Shown: positions 11,093-22,560 of the stretch, piece by piece | How the letters are laid out: each line of letters begins with the position of its first letter | Numbering within the stretch: position 1 is the stretch's first letter | NCBI GenBank assembly: GCA_032622095.1 | Contig: CP136069.1 | Coordinates: forward strand, 6,650,036-6,714,035 | Direction of reading: 5' to 3' | Length of the DNA: 64,000 bases | Source of the DNA: Siphonodentalium dalli | Taxonomy: Eukaryota > Mollusca > Scaphopoda > Gadilida > Siphonodentaliidae | Notes under the pieces: model-generated | Told to the model about the DNA's origin: nothing | Database searches by the model: none | The model's input: the letters and a program-made list of their open reading frames with translations, nothing else | Translations under genes and position numbers: made by a program

Positions 11093-12760
11093 TCATTATC
11101 ACACAGTCATTACATATATACATAAACACCACATACATAACAATATAGTGACCCACTGTATACATGTACACCTGACCCATGACCACGGATGAACATACAG
11201 CCACGCATCACAGTGCAAGCACACCGGGTATACTCCTAAATATGACCCATAACCATATAGTCACTCCTTGTATACCCATTCATCTCACCATTGGCCATAA
11301 GGTCATCCCCTGTATACCTATTCTCCAAACGCATGGTCAAATAGACAATCAATATATACATCAACACCACAACAATGACCATAAAGTCACTCCGGTATAC
11401 ATATGCACATCACCAATGGCCATATAGCCACTTGCTTCATACACATACCCTCACCCATGTTACCTGGTATACTCCTTCACCTGACCTATGGCCATATAGT
11501 CAACCCGTGTGTACATATTCAAAACATTCATACACGATCATGGTCAATCCTTGTATACATATTCACCTCAACATTGGCCATGTCAATCCCTGTATCCCTA
11601 TTTTTCACACCATAGCCGAATAGCCACTCAAGATATACTAATACACCCCAGCCATGTCAGAATAGTCACTCCATGTATGCATATACACTTCATCCATGAC
11701 CATATAGCCACTCGCTATATACACATATCCCTCGCCCATGACAATAAAGCAACACGTGTGTGTACTGGTATAAACTACACATGACGATACCGACACGAGT
11801 CACAAAACAGGAACACCAGGTATACTCATACGCCTGTCACCCCCTGTATAGATGTTCATTACATTTATGATCATACAGTCACTACTTGTATACCTACATG
11901 TACTCATCTCACCATTAACCATACAGTCACTACCTGTATACCTATTCGACACACATAGTCATATAACCACTCCATATACATATGCAGCCCACCCTAGACC
12001 ATAGATTCAATCCAGGTATACATGTAAACCTCACTAATGGCCATTCAGCCCTTCCAGATATACAAAAAACCCGCACATACGACCACTCAAACAATCCATA
12101 CTTGCATATACACTTCACACATGACAATTCACAATTCACTGTATAATCATACACGCCATCCATGATAATACAACTAAGCCCCATACACCCACCAATGATA
12201 ATACATCCACGAGATATATAAATATACATCCCACCCGTTACCACACGGACATTCCCTGTGTACCCACACGCTCGATAATGTCCACCCAGCATACTCCAGG
12301 TATTCATATTCAATCATGACCGTACAGTAATTCCGTGTATACCTATACACATTACCCGTAACCATAAAATCACTCCCTATTTATCCACACACCCCATCCA
12401 TGATCATACAGACAACACATGTACATCCCAACCATGACCTTACAGTCACTCCATATATACATAATCAACACATAGATGACCATGTAGCTATATCCATACA
12501 CCACACCAATGACCATACAGGCACACCGGGTGCACCCGTATTGGATATACACAATCATACACCATACAGTCACTCCATGCATACCGATTCACCTCACATC
12601 TGACCATGACCTCTCCCTGTATACCTAGATGCATCTTACCATGGACAACCCACTCATAACCATATAGTTACTCGTGGTATACCTACTCACATCAGTCATG
12701 GCATAAAATAACTCCCTGTATACCTATTCACCTCACATATGATCACAGAGTAACTCCCTG
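11093..12760 (+). repeat. Minisatellite, right arm orientation
   Basis: Degenerate 45-58-bp repeats on the plus strand. Positions 11855-12760 are nearly identical to 3381-4290. All frames here (11179-11784, 11942-12603) are repeat-derived. Confidence 0.85.
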
Positions 12761-14018
12761 GCTACGATCTTGGCATCCACACTGTATCCTTTTGACATTT
12801 TTTTATCATAATGGACCAGAAAAGTCAAAGATTATGGTCCATCTCAGTTCTGTCTCAACGTTCTGCCCATTTCCTTTCAATAAATATTACCAAAATCACA
12901 AAAGAGGTTCTCGGCAAAATAACATACTTTAAAATGAATTTGTCATGCCCCGTACGGAACTGGGACAACTGGGAATAGAACATGTAATTGTCAGTTAATT
13001 AACTAACACGCATAATAACCAAGTGAGTCACAATTTGCTACCTTTTCGGATAATGCAGAGAATGTTCGGGATATATGTAAAAAATTATCATTTTACAAAT
13101 TTGGTTGCCATTTTGGAAGCCATCTTGAGCAATTTGGTCTATAAACACCGTGGTGTGACACATTTAAGAATGCAGAATAGCCAATTTTATATATCAACAC
13201 AACTTGTAATCGATTGCAGGACACGCTGGTGTAATATTTACCATTTTCCATATTTTGGCGGCCATATTGGCAACCATTTTGAGCCAAAGTAAGAATTTTG
13301 GTTCCAGTGATTTGGAATATTCATAGGTAATGATATGCCTCACTTACATTACAATGTTCTTTTCATTTATTGTTGAAATATGACTAGAATCCCAATTGTG
13401 ATTTTTTGTAAAAAAATTTACTGCGTTCTGTAAAATCGAATTTTTGAGGGATTGGAAGGGGCTAGGACCCCATTAATTGCATATTTAATTGCTCCAATGA
13501 TCAGTTAATATACAAAACACAAAATAAAGCCATATTACTCAACCAGTTCCAAACAGCATGAATTGATCTAGAAGATATTTGTGAAAAAATGTCATATTCA
13601 ACTTCCGGTTGCCATTTTGGCGGCCATCTTGGATGGTGAGTTTCAATTTTGGCCCAAAAAAAGTGTCGTTATGTCTTAGCTTCACGAAAATGTATACATT
13701 TGTATATATTTTACTAGATTTTCCCGCTATAATTTGCATAAAACTGACTTAGGGTCTGGTCTGAAAAACGGCGGCCATGATGGACGCCATCTTGTCTGGA
13801 GTCTAAAGGGCCACTTTTTTTTCTTGTTAACATTTCTTAAAAGTTGAAGGTTATAATAAGGAACAAAATGAGTGGGGTGATGTTAAGTCCCAGGGGCGTG
13901 CAAGGGTACCCCTATTAGCTCCCGGACTTGACAGGTAATGATTAAATCATATTTATTTCAGCTGGTGATTGTCAAAGTTGAATTTGATGACTATCTGTTG
14001 TGTTTTTATTATTTCCAG

Positions 14019-14138
14019 TTAGCATACGAAGCCTTCCGATCACGTGAGTGTCAAATTACTGCCCCACGCCAGTGTCATGCACGTCAGACAATCAACAGGA
14101 AGTACATGAATTTATTGAATTATATACTTCACATATGA
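14019..14138 (+). CDS. Possible small 3' exon (LAYEAFRSR...), unit 3
   Basis: Paralogue of 1693-1812 and 5754-5873 with one synonymous change (ACG to ACA). Same acceptor, frame length and stop. Confidence 0.25.
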   Translation, partial: LAYEAFRSRECQITAPRQCHARQTINRKYMNLLNYILHI

Positions 14139-14348
14139 CGTTATGTATTTATTGAAGTACATACTTAACATATGACGATATGTGCAAACGATGCCAATAT
14201 AACATCACAAACAGGATGTTTTTGCAACGGTTACCGGGTGGTCCAATACTAGAGACAACGTTTCCACTCCATAGTATAAAATTTCTACTGTTCTTATATA
14301 TATATGCCTTTAATACGTTGACTGCCAACTGAGAGTTGTCTTGTACTT

Positions 14349-15222
14349 TCTATGTATTACTGAGCAGTGAGTGACACTCAATATGTATTACATATGGTCT
14401 ATCTCTTCGATGTGTTACTGAACAGTGAGTGACACAATATGTATTACTGAACAGTGAGTGACACAATATGTATTACTGAACAGTGAGTGACACAATATGT
14501 ATTACAAATGGTCTATCTCTTCAATGTGTTACTGAGCAGTGAGTGACACTCAATATGTATTACTGAACAGTGAGTGACACTCAATATGTATTGCAGATGG
14601 TCTATCTCTTCGATGTGTTACTGAACAGTGAGTGACACAATATGTATTACTGAACAGTGAGTGACACTCAATATGTATTACAGATGGTCTATCTCTTCAA
14701 TGTGTTACTGAACAGTGAGTGACACAATATGTATTACTGAACAGTGAGTGACACCCAATATGTATTACAGATAGTCTATCTCTTCTATGTATTACTGAAC
14801 AGTGAGTGACACACAATATGTATTACATATGGTCTATCTCTTCAATGTGTTACTGAGCAGTGAGTGACACTCAATATGTATTACAGATGGTCTATCTCTT
14901 CGATGTGTTACTGAACAGTGAGTGACACAATATGTATTACTGAACAGTGAGTGACACTCAATATGTATTACAGATGGTCTATCTCTTCAATGTGTTACTG
15001 AACAGTGAGTGACACAATATGTATTACTGAACAGTGAGTGACACCCAATATGTATTACAGATAGTCTATCTCTTCTATGTATTACTGAACAGTGAGTGAC
15101 ACAATATGTATTACTGAACAGTGAGTGACACTCAATATGTATTGCAGATGTTCTATCTCTTCTATGTATTACTGAACAGTGAGTGACACACAATATGTAT
15201 TACATATGGTCTATCTCGTCTA
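14349..15222 (+). repeat. 58-bp VNTR, unit 3 (about 15 copies)
   Basis: Expanded array. It mixes full 58-bp units with isolated 29-33-bp half units (TGTATTACTGAACAGTGAGTGACAC) in higher-order runs that repeat within the array, e.g. about 14520-14790 and 14840-15070. Confidence 0.92.
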
Positions 15223-16130
15223 ATAAAGGTGCATATAGATTCCAGAGCATAACACAGATTATAGATATGAATCGAGGGCACTTGAATGGGAAAGTCAATT
15301 AATATCAGTTTTATACAGACTTCCTTATGACATTCGTGATATCTTGTTACCACATTCAATAGAGAGAGTTCCAATAGAGAGCACTCTATCTTGTTAGCAC
15401 ACCCAAATGAATGGTATAATAAATTTGCCACGAATTGCGATAAACCACTTTAGAATGACTTTATAGACAAATAGTGCACGTTACACCATCGTTAGTTTTA
15501 TCTGTATTTTATTACGCCTTTATAGACAAATAATGTACACCATCGTCAGTTGTATCTGAAATTTATTCACAAAATAGCTATTTTTAATACTGAAATCTGG
15601 ATTTTAAAAAATATGTTTTAATTGTGGTCTGGAAGCCCATCTTTAAATATAAATACCATCAATTATGGAAAATTTGTTGGCATGTTCGTGCCTGATACCA
15701 TACTAGATGGAAATTTGAGACTAAATGTGAGGTTATGATATTCCAACCAGTATTCAGTGTGAAATGTTTTGTTTTTATACCAAAAACCGAACATATTCTT
15801 ACTGTCTGTCACTTTGTGGACTGAAATGACGATGTGTTGGGAATTTCCAAAAGGATCAGGTGTTGCGTTGGTAGTTTCAATAGTCGGAAAGCTGAGTTAC
15901 CAGTGGCTGCCAAAGAATTTCACGGACTTCCGAAATTTCAGTCTGGTTCAAAGGGGGTGCAGTTGGGAATTCTAGGGTGGACACCCCAATGGAGATAACT
16001 AGATACGTCCCTGGGAAAATTATTGTCTATTTTTATTGTTGTGCCCTAAATTTTTGTTTATGTTTACAAGTTCACATTTTAAAATTGTTTTTTCTTTATT
16101 GTTTATGTTTATTGTTTGTGTCAAACATAG

Positions 16131-16258
16131 CCCGAGAGACCCCGATACTTACGAGATGTTAGACACCGGCCACGTGGCACAGGAAGGTCAATACTCAGGA
16201 CTACATGGCGTCGTGCTGGATAGAAACACCACACAAAGTGCAGATACAAGCGAAACAG
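16131..16258 (+). CDS. 128-nt exon with ITAM-like motif, unit 3
   Basis: Identical peptide to unit 2 (YEML-x10-YSGL) with the same splice signals and phases. The hydrophobic reading frame upstream is broken here by a one-base deletion in the T-rich tract, which favours an intron just before the exon. Confidence 0.5.
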
Positions 16259-17888
16259 GTAGATACTCAACATAAGATAGTTATGTTTATACGAATCATT
16301 ATTACGAGATAAAGCACTTCATAGTAAATACATAATTAAACACATTATTGTAATCTTACATGTTATTAAAGTGATATGAAACTCTCTGTTGCGGCTCACA
16401 GGGAATACATTTGCTCAGGGCAGGTCATTCAATAATTTCTCTGTCAAAGTTGCCAGAAAACAACACAATTATTTCGTATAAATTATATAAAGTGACTCTC
16501 GTTGTCTCTCATTCTTATTTGCTTATCGCTGATTTGTTCGGGGCGAACGAAGGATTGTTTATTTACGTGTGTGTGTAGTACAGACATCGTGTTTTAATAA
16601 ATGGCACAGTCCATATTGCTGAATGATTTTACAGTGATAGTTTAATTGTGAATTCTTCAAATGGCTGTATTGGTAGAGCGTATGCTATTAGTATGATGTA
16701 GTGGAATAAGCACGTAATATGTCTTAAAATTTGCCCTGCCAAGAGACTCAACACTTAAAGGGATACTGTACTCAAATGTTGTTGTTGGTTTCTATACTCG
16801 AGTCGTGAATAAGTTAACCAGATTTCGATTATTTGAAAGTCTGTTGAGTACGAAGTAATGTTACGGACGGCAGATTAGTCGGAATGTGAAAATACAAATT
16901 GTCGTTGTCGAGTAATTTTTGTACAGTTTTCAAGCAAATATATCAAATAAATGTTATATTATATGCATACTAATCCCGTACACTCATTAAGTTAGTATAT
17001 AGCCACTAGCCAGTGAGTGCCTTGGGTTTACGCCCCGTATCAACAATAATTTTTTACACGATCTTGTGTGCCACTTGTTTTCCAATCCACTATCCGCTAA
17101 TTAATTTGATTACGTCTTGTACACGGAAATTCTTAATTTAATTTATGGCTCCAGCCATAAATTAATTTTATATCAAATTATTAACTTAGATTTTAAGATG
17201 ACCTATTAACCTGAACGATTACAAGATACATCTTCGACACAAATTACGTATTGTTCTATATATCATCGATATTAGATCGATGTCATTACCGGGAATTTAT
17301 TGAAAATGGCGTACAGTATCCATTTAAACAATTACTTTGTACGCCACGAATTGAAGATGATGGCCTGAGAACGACAAGACCAATCGACAATTTATGTCAA
17401 GGTAACTGTCGCGACTGACACCTTACTTTTAAGCATTGCATATATATATCACACAATATTTGGTGGAATTACACATTTGATAAGTGTAAAAGGCCTCTGG
17501 TCAGCCTGTCGGTACATCTCTCTGACTTGGATTTTGTCATTATGGTGTACCAGGTTTGGTGTTCACTTCCCCCGACAACGTAATACCTGGTCACACACCC
17601 ACTGTAGTCTCGTTTCAATTAACCGATGAGAAATACACCATGTAATCTTTTGCTAACAAAATATTTCTTATAACTCACTCCCATTATTGGTTAGAATCGC
17701 CTAGCTTTGCCCAATATATTTCCTTAAAACCTATTGACTTATGTTTTGTTAAAAAAAAGCACTTGTCAATCACGAATCTAACTGAAGAGACACCTCATTT
17801 TAATAATCCATTGGTATGGAAACTGCAATCAACAAATATGGCATCTGCAGTCGAGAAATAACAATTGCTAATTAAGTACAACCAATTG

Positions 17889-17940
17889 TATTACGGTATT
17901 TCCTGAATTGACAGGTAATGATTAAATCATATTTATTTCA
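17889..17940 (+). repeat. Unit junction without palindrome, head of a fourth unit
   Basis: After ACCAATT come 20 bp of unrelated sequence, and then the unit head TGACAGGTAATGATTAAATC...TTTCAG (17909-17940). At the unit 2/3 boundary the same flanks hold the 4.9-kb palindrome. The fourth unit stops at once; GTAATGTCTATGC follows. Confidence 0.75.
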
Positions 17941-18453
17941 GGTAATGTCTATGCAAATGTCAACAGCGCTGTTTCGCGGTGAGTGGGTGGCTCATACCCT
18001 GCAGACGCCATTTTCTTTATGAATGTTGTGATGGGTGACATTTTCTCGCACAAGAATGATTATGTTGACTATTTCGATGAGTGTCGTAGCTCATACTAAT
18101 TATAAGGAGACACCATTATTCTGAGTGAATGTTGCAATGGGTGATACCTGCTCGCACAAGAATTATGTTGACTATTTCCATGAATGCCGAAGATCATACT
18201 CTCCGGATGCCAATATTCTACATGATTCGTGATCGTTTCCACATGGGAACTTTGCGTGTCACATTCCCGCGAGGTGTGGCATCGTGAAATGGCGGCATAG
18301 TTACTCGCGGGAGATCATGCCTGAATATTTTTTCAGACATCCCCCTGATTACAAACCATGTTTTTTTAAATTAAATGACACCTGGTGTATCCGCATCATG
18401 AGAAAACATCGTTTTACAGTGAATTTTTCAGTGGAGATTATAGTACTGCCACA
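17941..18453. other. No gene recognised
   Basis: Contains two loosely similar blocks around GGGTGACATTTTCTCGCACAAGAAT (18033-18057 in parts) and GGGTGATACCTGCTCGCACAAGAAT, about 105 bp apart, an old tandem duplication. The 70-codon frame at 18284 has no support. Confidence 0.45.
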
Positions 18454-18669
18454 TACAGTAATGCCCAAAGAATATGACCCTTTAACCATAGCATAATTAT
18501 GGGACATTTTCTGGATTTAGTCGGATATATGGCTTGTTGCCATTCATCGGAGAGCTCTCATTGAAAGCTTTCCGATGAATGTCAGCAAGCCATATTTCTG
18601 GCTAAATCCTGAAAAAATTCCCATAATTGTGCTGTGGTTAAGGGGTCGATTATTTAGGACATTACTGTA
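18454..18669. mobile_element. Palindromic MITE, CAGTAATG family
   Basis: 216-bp hairpin. The ends TACAGTAATGCCCAAAG and the inverted ...GGACATTACTGTA, with inner arms CATAATTATGGGA and GATTTAG..ATATGGCTTG, fold on each other around 18560. TA at each end fits Tc1/mariner-type TA target-site duplication with CAGTAATG termini. Related 132-bp copies are at 52321-52718. Confidence 0.85.
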
Positions 18670-19101
18670 TATATACATATCAATAGAGCGTCTTCGCGTG
18701 AGATATATTACTATAGTTTGTTTCTCATTTTCTTTATTTTGTGCAATATAATGTATGTATAATCTCTCAATTCAGGCGGCAATAATTATATATTGTAACA
18801 TACATGTAGGGTTTATACGGACAGTCATAACAATGTTACTCGAGACTTAAATATAAATGTAAGTGGTATATGTGGTGGTGAGAAAAATTCAAATATGTGT
18901 TGTTTTACTTATGCATGTGGAGGCACCACCGACATTTCGACGTTTGCACCAAACTGCAAACTCTCAACAGCTCAGAATAATATTAGATGGACATTGCATC
19001 GCAGTGGTTGCCATTGAAGATTATTGTGTGTGTCTATGTTGAAATGAATTGAGTGTTGCAACAACCTCATTCCTTCCCTGAAATTTAGTACACTTAAGGA
19101 G
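18670..19101. other. No gene or repeat recognised
   Basis: AT-rich sequence; nothing on either strand could be supported. Confidence 0.5.
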
Positions 19102-19104
19102 GCG

Positions 19105-19803
19105 CCCCATTCGTGAATTTTCAAAAAACAATTCAATTTAAACTATATATTTAAAGGTGAAAATCATTATCCTTATATTATAACCAATGTATGCTATAGT
19201 ACTATAACAACACATGTTCACCCTCAACATACGAGAAATATGTTCTGATTATGTAAAAAAAAAAGGTGGTTTAAACAAAATAAAAACATTGTTTGCGGTA
19301 GAGTTTGACAATAATTGTTTGCAAAAAAAAAACACTGCATTAAATGTCTGTCAGATTATATAAACGCGGTGTGGAATACACGTTCTTTTTGTTGTTTTAT
19401 GTTATTTTTGGTCCTTCGCACATTAAGAAAATAGTTCTACAAAATTTAATGGCTGCCAAAAAAAAAAACTAAAATATGCAATGAAAAATGTTCGATTTAT
19501 TTTCTCGCAGACAGTAATGATTCCAAATGGTAGACTGAGCGCATAGTCTAGCTGGGTTCATGAGCTAGATACTGCAGTGTGTTTTGTTGCAAATATCTCT
19601 TGTCTATATCGACGTACCTAGAAACAATTTGTTTTAACTTTTTTAAAACAACTTTTGTTTTAATAATTAGAACATATCTCTCATACTGTGATGGTGAACA
19701 TGTGTTGTTATAGTACGAATATTGTATAGCATATACTGGTTTCAAATGATAATGATCTACCCCCTTCAAATGTATAGTTTGCAATTGAGATTCGCGAATG
19801 GCA
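19105..19803. mobile_element. Foldback element with about 165-bp diverged arms
   Basis: CCATTCGTGAAT at 19107 and ATTCGCGAATGG near 19790 begin inverted similarity. It continues through ACTATAACAACACATGTTCACC (left) and its inverse at about 19688-19710, and then GAAATATGTTCT versus its inverse near 19675. A central loop separates the arms. Non-autonomous; family unknown. Confidence 0.7.
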
Positions 19804-20167
19804 AACTTAACATGGACACATGTCTTCGTGTATCGTACATGTGTATACATACAGACATGATAACTAGGAAATATTGCATGCATTGTTGCACTCAATAATT
19901 ATATCTGCACTCTTTTGATTTTGTTTATGGATTTGATACAACTGCTTCTTCTTATGAATTGTCATTTTACTTATGTATTAGTGTCCAGATCAAGTGCAAC
20001 CTCTAAATTAAATTGTTTTTCATCGGCTTTGTGTTATACATGTGTGCAGTCGGTGAATAATGAAAACGTGTCCATATTCATTTGAGAATCATGTAGATCA
20101 AAGCCATAATGAATTAAAACTGACAAAACTATTCAATAAAAACTGTTAGATTTAAATATTTTAAAAA
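19804..20167. other. No gene or repeat recognised
   Basis: AT-rich sequence. The 115-codon minus frame ending at 19548 runs through the foldback arm and is not supported as a gene. Confidence 0.5.
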
Positions 20168-20994
20168 AACATGCCGCCAGCGATCAAACATAGCGTAGCG
20201 ATCAAACATGCCGCCAGCGATCAAACATAGCGTAGCGAGGGGACGGGCCAGCGATCCAACATATCGTAGCGAGGGGACGGGCCAGCGATCAAATATAGCG
20301 TAGCGAGGGGACGGGCCAGCGATCAAACATATCGTAGCGAGGGGACGGGCCAGCGATCAAACATAGCGTAGCGAGGAGACGGGCCAGCGATCAAACATAG
20401 CGTAGCGAGGAGACGGGCCAGCGATCAAACATAGCGTAGCGAGGAGACGGGCCAGCGATCAAACATAGCGTAGCGAGGAGACGGGCCAGCGATCAAACAT
20501 ATCGTAGCGAGGGGACGGGCCAGCGATCAAACATATCGTAGCGAGGGGACGGGCCAGCGATCAAACATAGCGTAGCGAGGAGACGGGCCAGCGATCAAAC
20601 ATAGCGTAGCGAGGGGACGGGCCAGCGATCAAACATAGCGTAGCGAGGAGACGGGCCAGCGATCAAACATAGCGTAGCGAGGGGACGGGCCAGCGATCAA
20701 ACATAGCGTAGCGAGGGGACGGGCCAGCGATCAAACATAGCGTCGCGAGGGGACGGGCCAGCGATCAAACATAGCGTCGCGAGGGGACGGGCCAGCGATC
20801 AAACATAGCGTAGCGAGGGGACGGGCCAGCGATCAAACATAGCGTAGCGAGGGGACGGGCCAGCGATCAAACATAGCGTCGCGAGGGGACGGGCCAGCGA
20901 TCAAACATAGCGTCGCGAGGGGACGGGCCAGCGATCAAACATAGCGTAGCGAGGGGACGGGCCAGCGATCAAACATAGCGTAGCGAGGGGACGG
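20168..20994. repeat. 34-bp satellite, about 24 copies
   Basis: Unit GCGATCAAACATAGCG + TAGCGAGGGGACGGGCCA, exact 34-bp period. Few variant positions segregate: ATAGCG/ATATCG, CGTAGCG/CGTCGCG and GGGGAC/GGAGAC. They are clustered in runs, which points to local unequal exchange. It is much GC-richer than its surroundings. Minus-strand frames (20129-20326, 20901-21134) translate the repeat as RYAMFDRWPVPS and are artefacts. The repeats abut with no unique spacers, so this is not CRISPR-like. Confidence 0.95.
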
Positions 20995-21070
20995 AAATTT
21001 GTATTGCAGCTTGACCCGGACCAGTGAAGCCACAAACTAAACACACCGAGCATAATTTTGCGCTGATCAA

Positions 21071-21442
21071 TTTTTTTTACCCTGTGCCAATGCATTCTCT
21101 TATATATGCGAGTCGACCGTAGGTCGCCTCGCATATATAAGAGAATGCATTGGCTTTACAATTTTTATCATGTTTTTTAAATAAATGTTTCTTACAATTT
21201 TTAGGACATAAAATAAAAAAATATCCATTACCCTGCAGGGAGCCCCACACATATATAGAAGCACATAGAAGAGTGTCGTCTGCTCATGTCTGTCTGGGGC
21301 TCTGTATGGGTGAAATTATAAAATTGTTAAAGAATACAAGAACAAATTATTAAAATTGTAAAAAATTGTTAGGCCAATGCATTCTCTTATATATGCGAGG
21401 CGACCTATTATAAGAGAATGCATTGGCACAGGGTAAAAAAAT
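21071..21442. mobile_element. Palindrome-ended MITE-like element
   Basis: Two near-perfect palindromes, 21087-21153 and 21374-21426, share the arm CCAATGCATTCTCTTATA. They are flanked outwardly by inverted TTTTTTTACCCTGTG (21073) and CACAGGGTAAAAAAA (ending about 21441). The unit looks like a 370-bp element with compound TIRs. A solo arm is at 58486-58519. Confidence 0.75.
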
Positions 21443-21689
21443 ACTTAAATTGAGATCTAATTGCCTGAGAACACATATATATTATCTTATTAGCCTAAGT
21501 ATGATGATGTGCATTCAGGCTGAGTTATTGTGATATCATGCAATAAGCATACAATCATTTACTGCTGACTTATATGGTGTCTAAATTGCCAACAACACTA
21601 TCACTACAAGAAAACTAAGATGCATGCATCAGGTCGGCCGTGAACTATCTACCATAGAATTGTTGTAGCTATCGATTATACATTTTGGA
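21443..21689. other. No gene recognised
   Basis: AT-rich sequence without supported features. Confidence 0.4.
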
Positions 21690-22080
21690 ACACCTGTCTG
21701 TATGTATGTGTGTATGCATGAACACATGCATGTCTGTATGTGTTATAGACTCTAACACTGCTCGACTGATCCGACTCGGATTTGGTATTTAACGTGTCAA
21801 CTTGACCTCGCTCATAGGCATGTTTCTGGACCTTGACCGATCCGACTAAAAATTGTGTGTAGGACTACTTCGTCCCGGGAGCAATATGGACGGGTCCAAT
21901 TTCACGTGGGACCATGTTCTCGAACGTGTTGATATAGGCATGTTTCTGGACCAATTGAACAATAGTTTGGCCAGACGCTGTATATACTGGGTACTGTCCA
22001 GATGGAGGCGATCACAAAAAAATCCCTAAATAGCCCGAACGAAGTCGAGTACATCAGCTAGTTTAATATATATTTTGGAC
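21690..22080 (-). repeat. CTAGCTGATGT-type repeat, minus strand
   Basis: Read on the minus strand it begins CAAAATATAT..AACTAGCTGATGTA followed by a CCCGACTTCG-type hairpin. It matches 29095-29361 on the plus strand through ATTTAGGGATTT, GGCATGTTTC/AACATGCC and GAGTCTATAACAC. Same family as the 29-42 kb arrays. Confidence 0.7.
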
Positions 22081-22560
22081 ATTTGTCTGTCTGTTTGTCT
22101 GTTAGCTATGGCCGGGAAAACTGCCTGACAGATTTGACGAAATTTGATACCTAGGGGAAATTATTTCCAGGGAGTATTTTGGACGGGTCAAATCTTGATC
22201 CCGACCTGACTTTGACATTCAAAAAGATCAATTCAAGGTCAAATCTGGTAAAACGGAAGTATTTCAACGCAATTTAATACCTACTGTTACTTTTGTCCCA
22301 GGAGTGTTTCGGGTGGGTCTAATCATGACCTTGACCTGATCTTGACATTCAAAATTGTCAATTCAAGGTCAAATCGGGTAAAGCCGGGCGGATTTCGACG
22401 GGTACTTTTGTCGTGACTTTTGTCCGGGGAGTGTTTTGGACGGGTCAAATCGTGACCCGACATGACGTTCACCTTTAAAATGGTCAACTCAAGGTTAAAT
22501 CGCGCAATTCTCCGAAAATCAGAGGGGAACATCCCGGACGAAGTCGGGTCCACCAGCTAC
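22081..22560 (-). repeat. Related repeats with AATTCAAGGTCAAAT blocks
   Basis: Three degenerate blocks of TTGACATTCAAAA..GTCAATTCAAGGTCAAAT with GGGAGTGTTTTGGACGGGTC, ending on the plus strand with CCCGGACGAAGTCGGGTCCACCAGCTACTA. That end is the reverse complement of the family's start. Confidence 0.7.

Larger units (their letters stand above)
9004..13928. mobile_element. 4.9-kb foldback palindrome element
   Basis: The ends are inverted copies: AGTCCGGGAG at 9004 and CTCCCGGACT ending 13928. The inverted similarity continues inward through about 1.2-1.4 kb of unique arm and then a minisatellite in opposite orientations (10386-11010 minus, 11093-12760 plus). It lies between tandem units 2 and 3. 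No transposase frame is visible, so it is non-autonomous, a foldback (FB/Tourist-like) element, or a palindromic duplication. Its arms carry repeated CAAGATGGCNGCC / CAAAATGGCCGCC words. The arms are unequal (about 2.0 and 2.9 kb) because the minisatellites differ in length and the right arm has lost about 210 bp at 13168. Confidence 0.8.
13929..17888 (+). repeat. Tandem unit copy 3
   Basis: Same head as unit 2 (TGACAGGTAATGATT) and same end (AAGTACAACCAATT at about 17875-17888). It has the longest VNTR, the ITAM-like exon, and the 36-bp segment shared with copy 2. No palindrome follows. Positions 16259-17888 show no exon that could be supported. Confidence 0.9.

Noticed and set aside
20168-20994. 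CRISPR-like regular repeats
   Set aside because: No unique spacers, and the setting is an animal genome.
20129-21134. Minus-strand frames translating as repeated RYAMFDRWPVPS
   Set aside because: Direct translation of the 34-bp satellite; no start context or non-repeat sequence.
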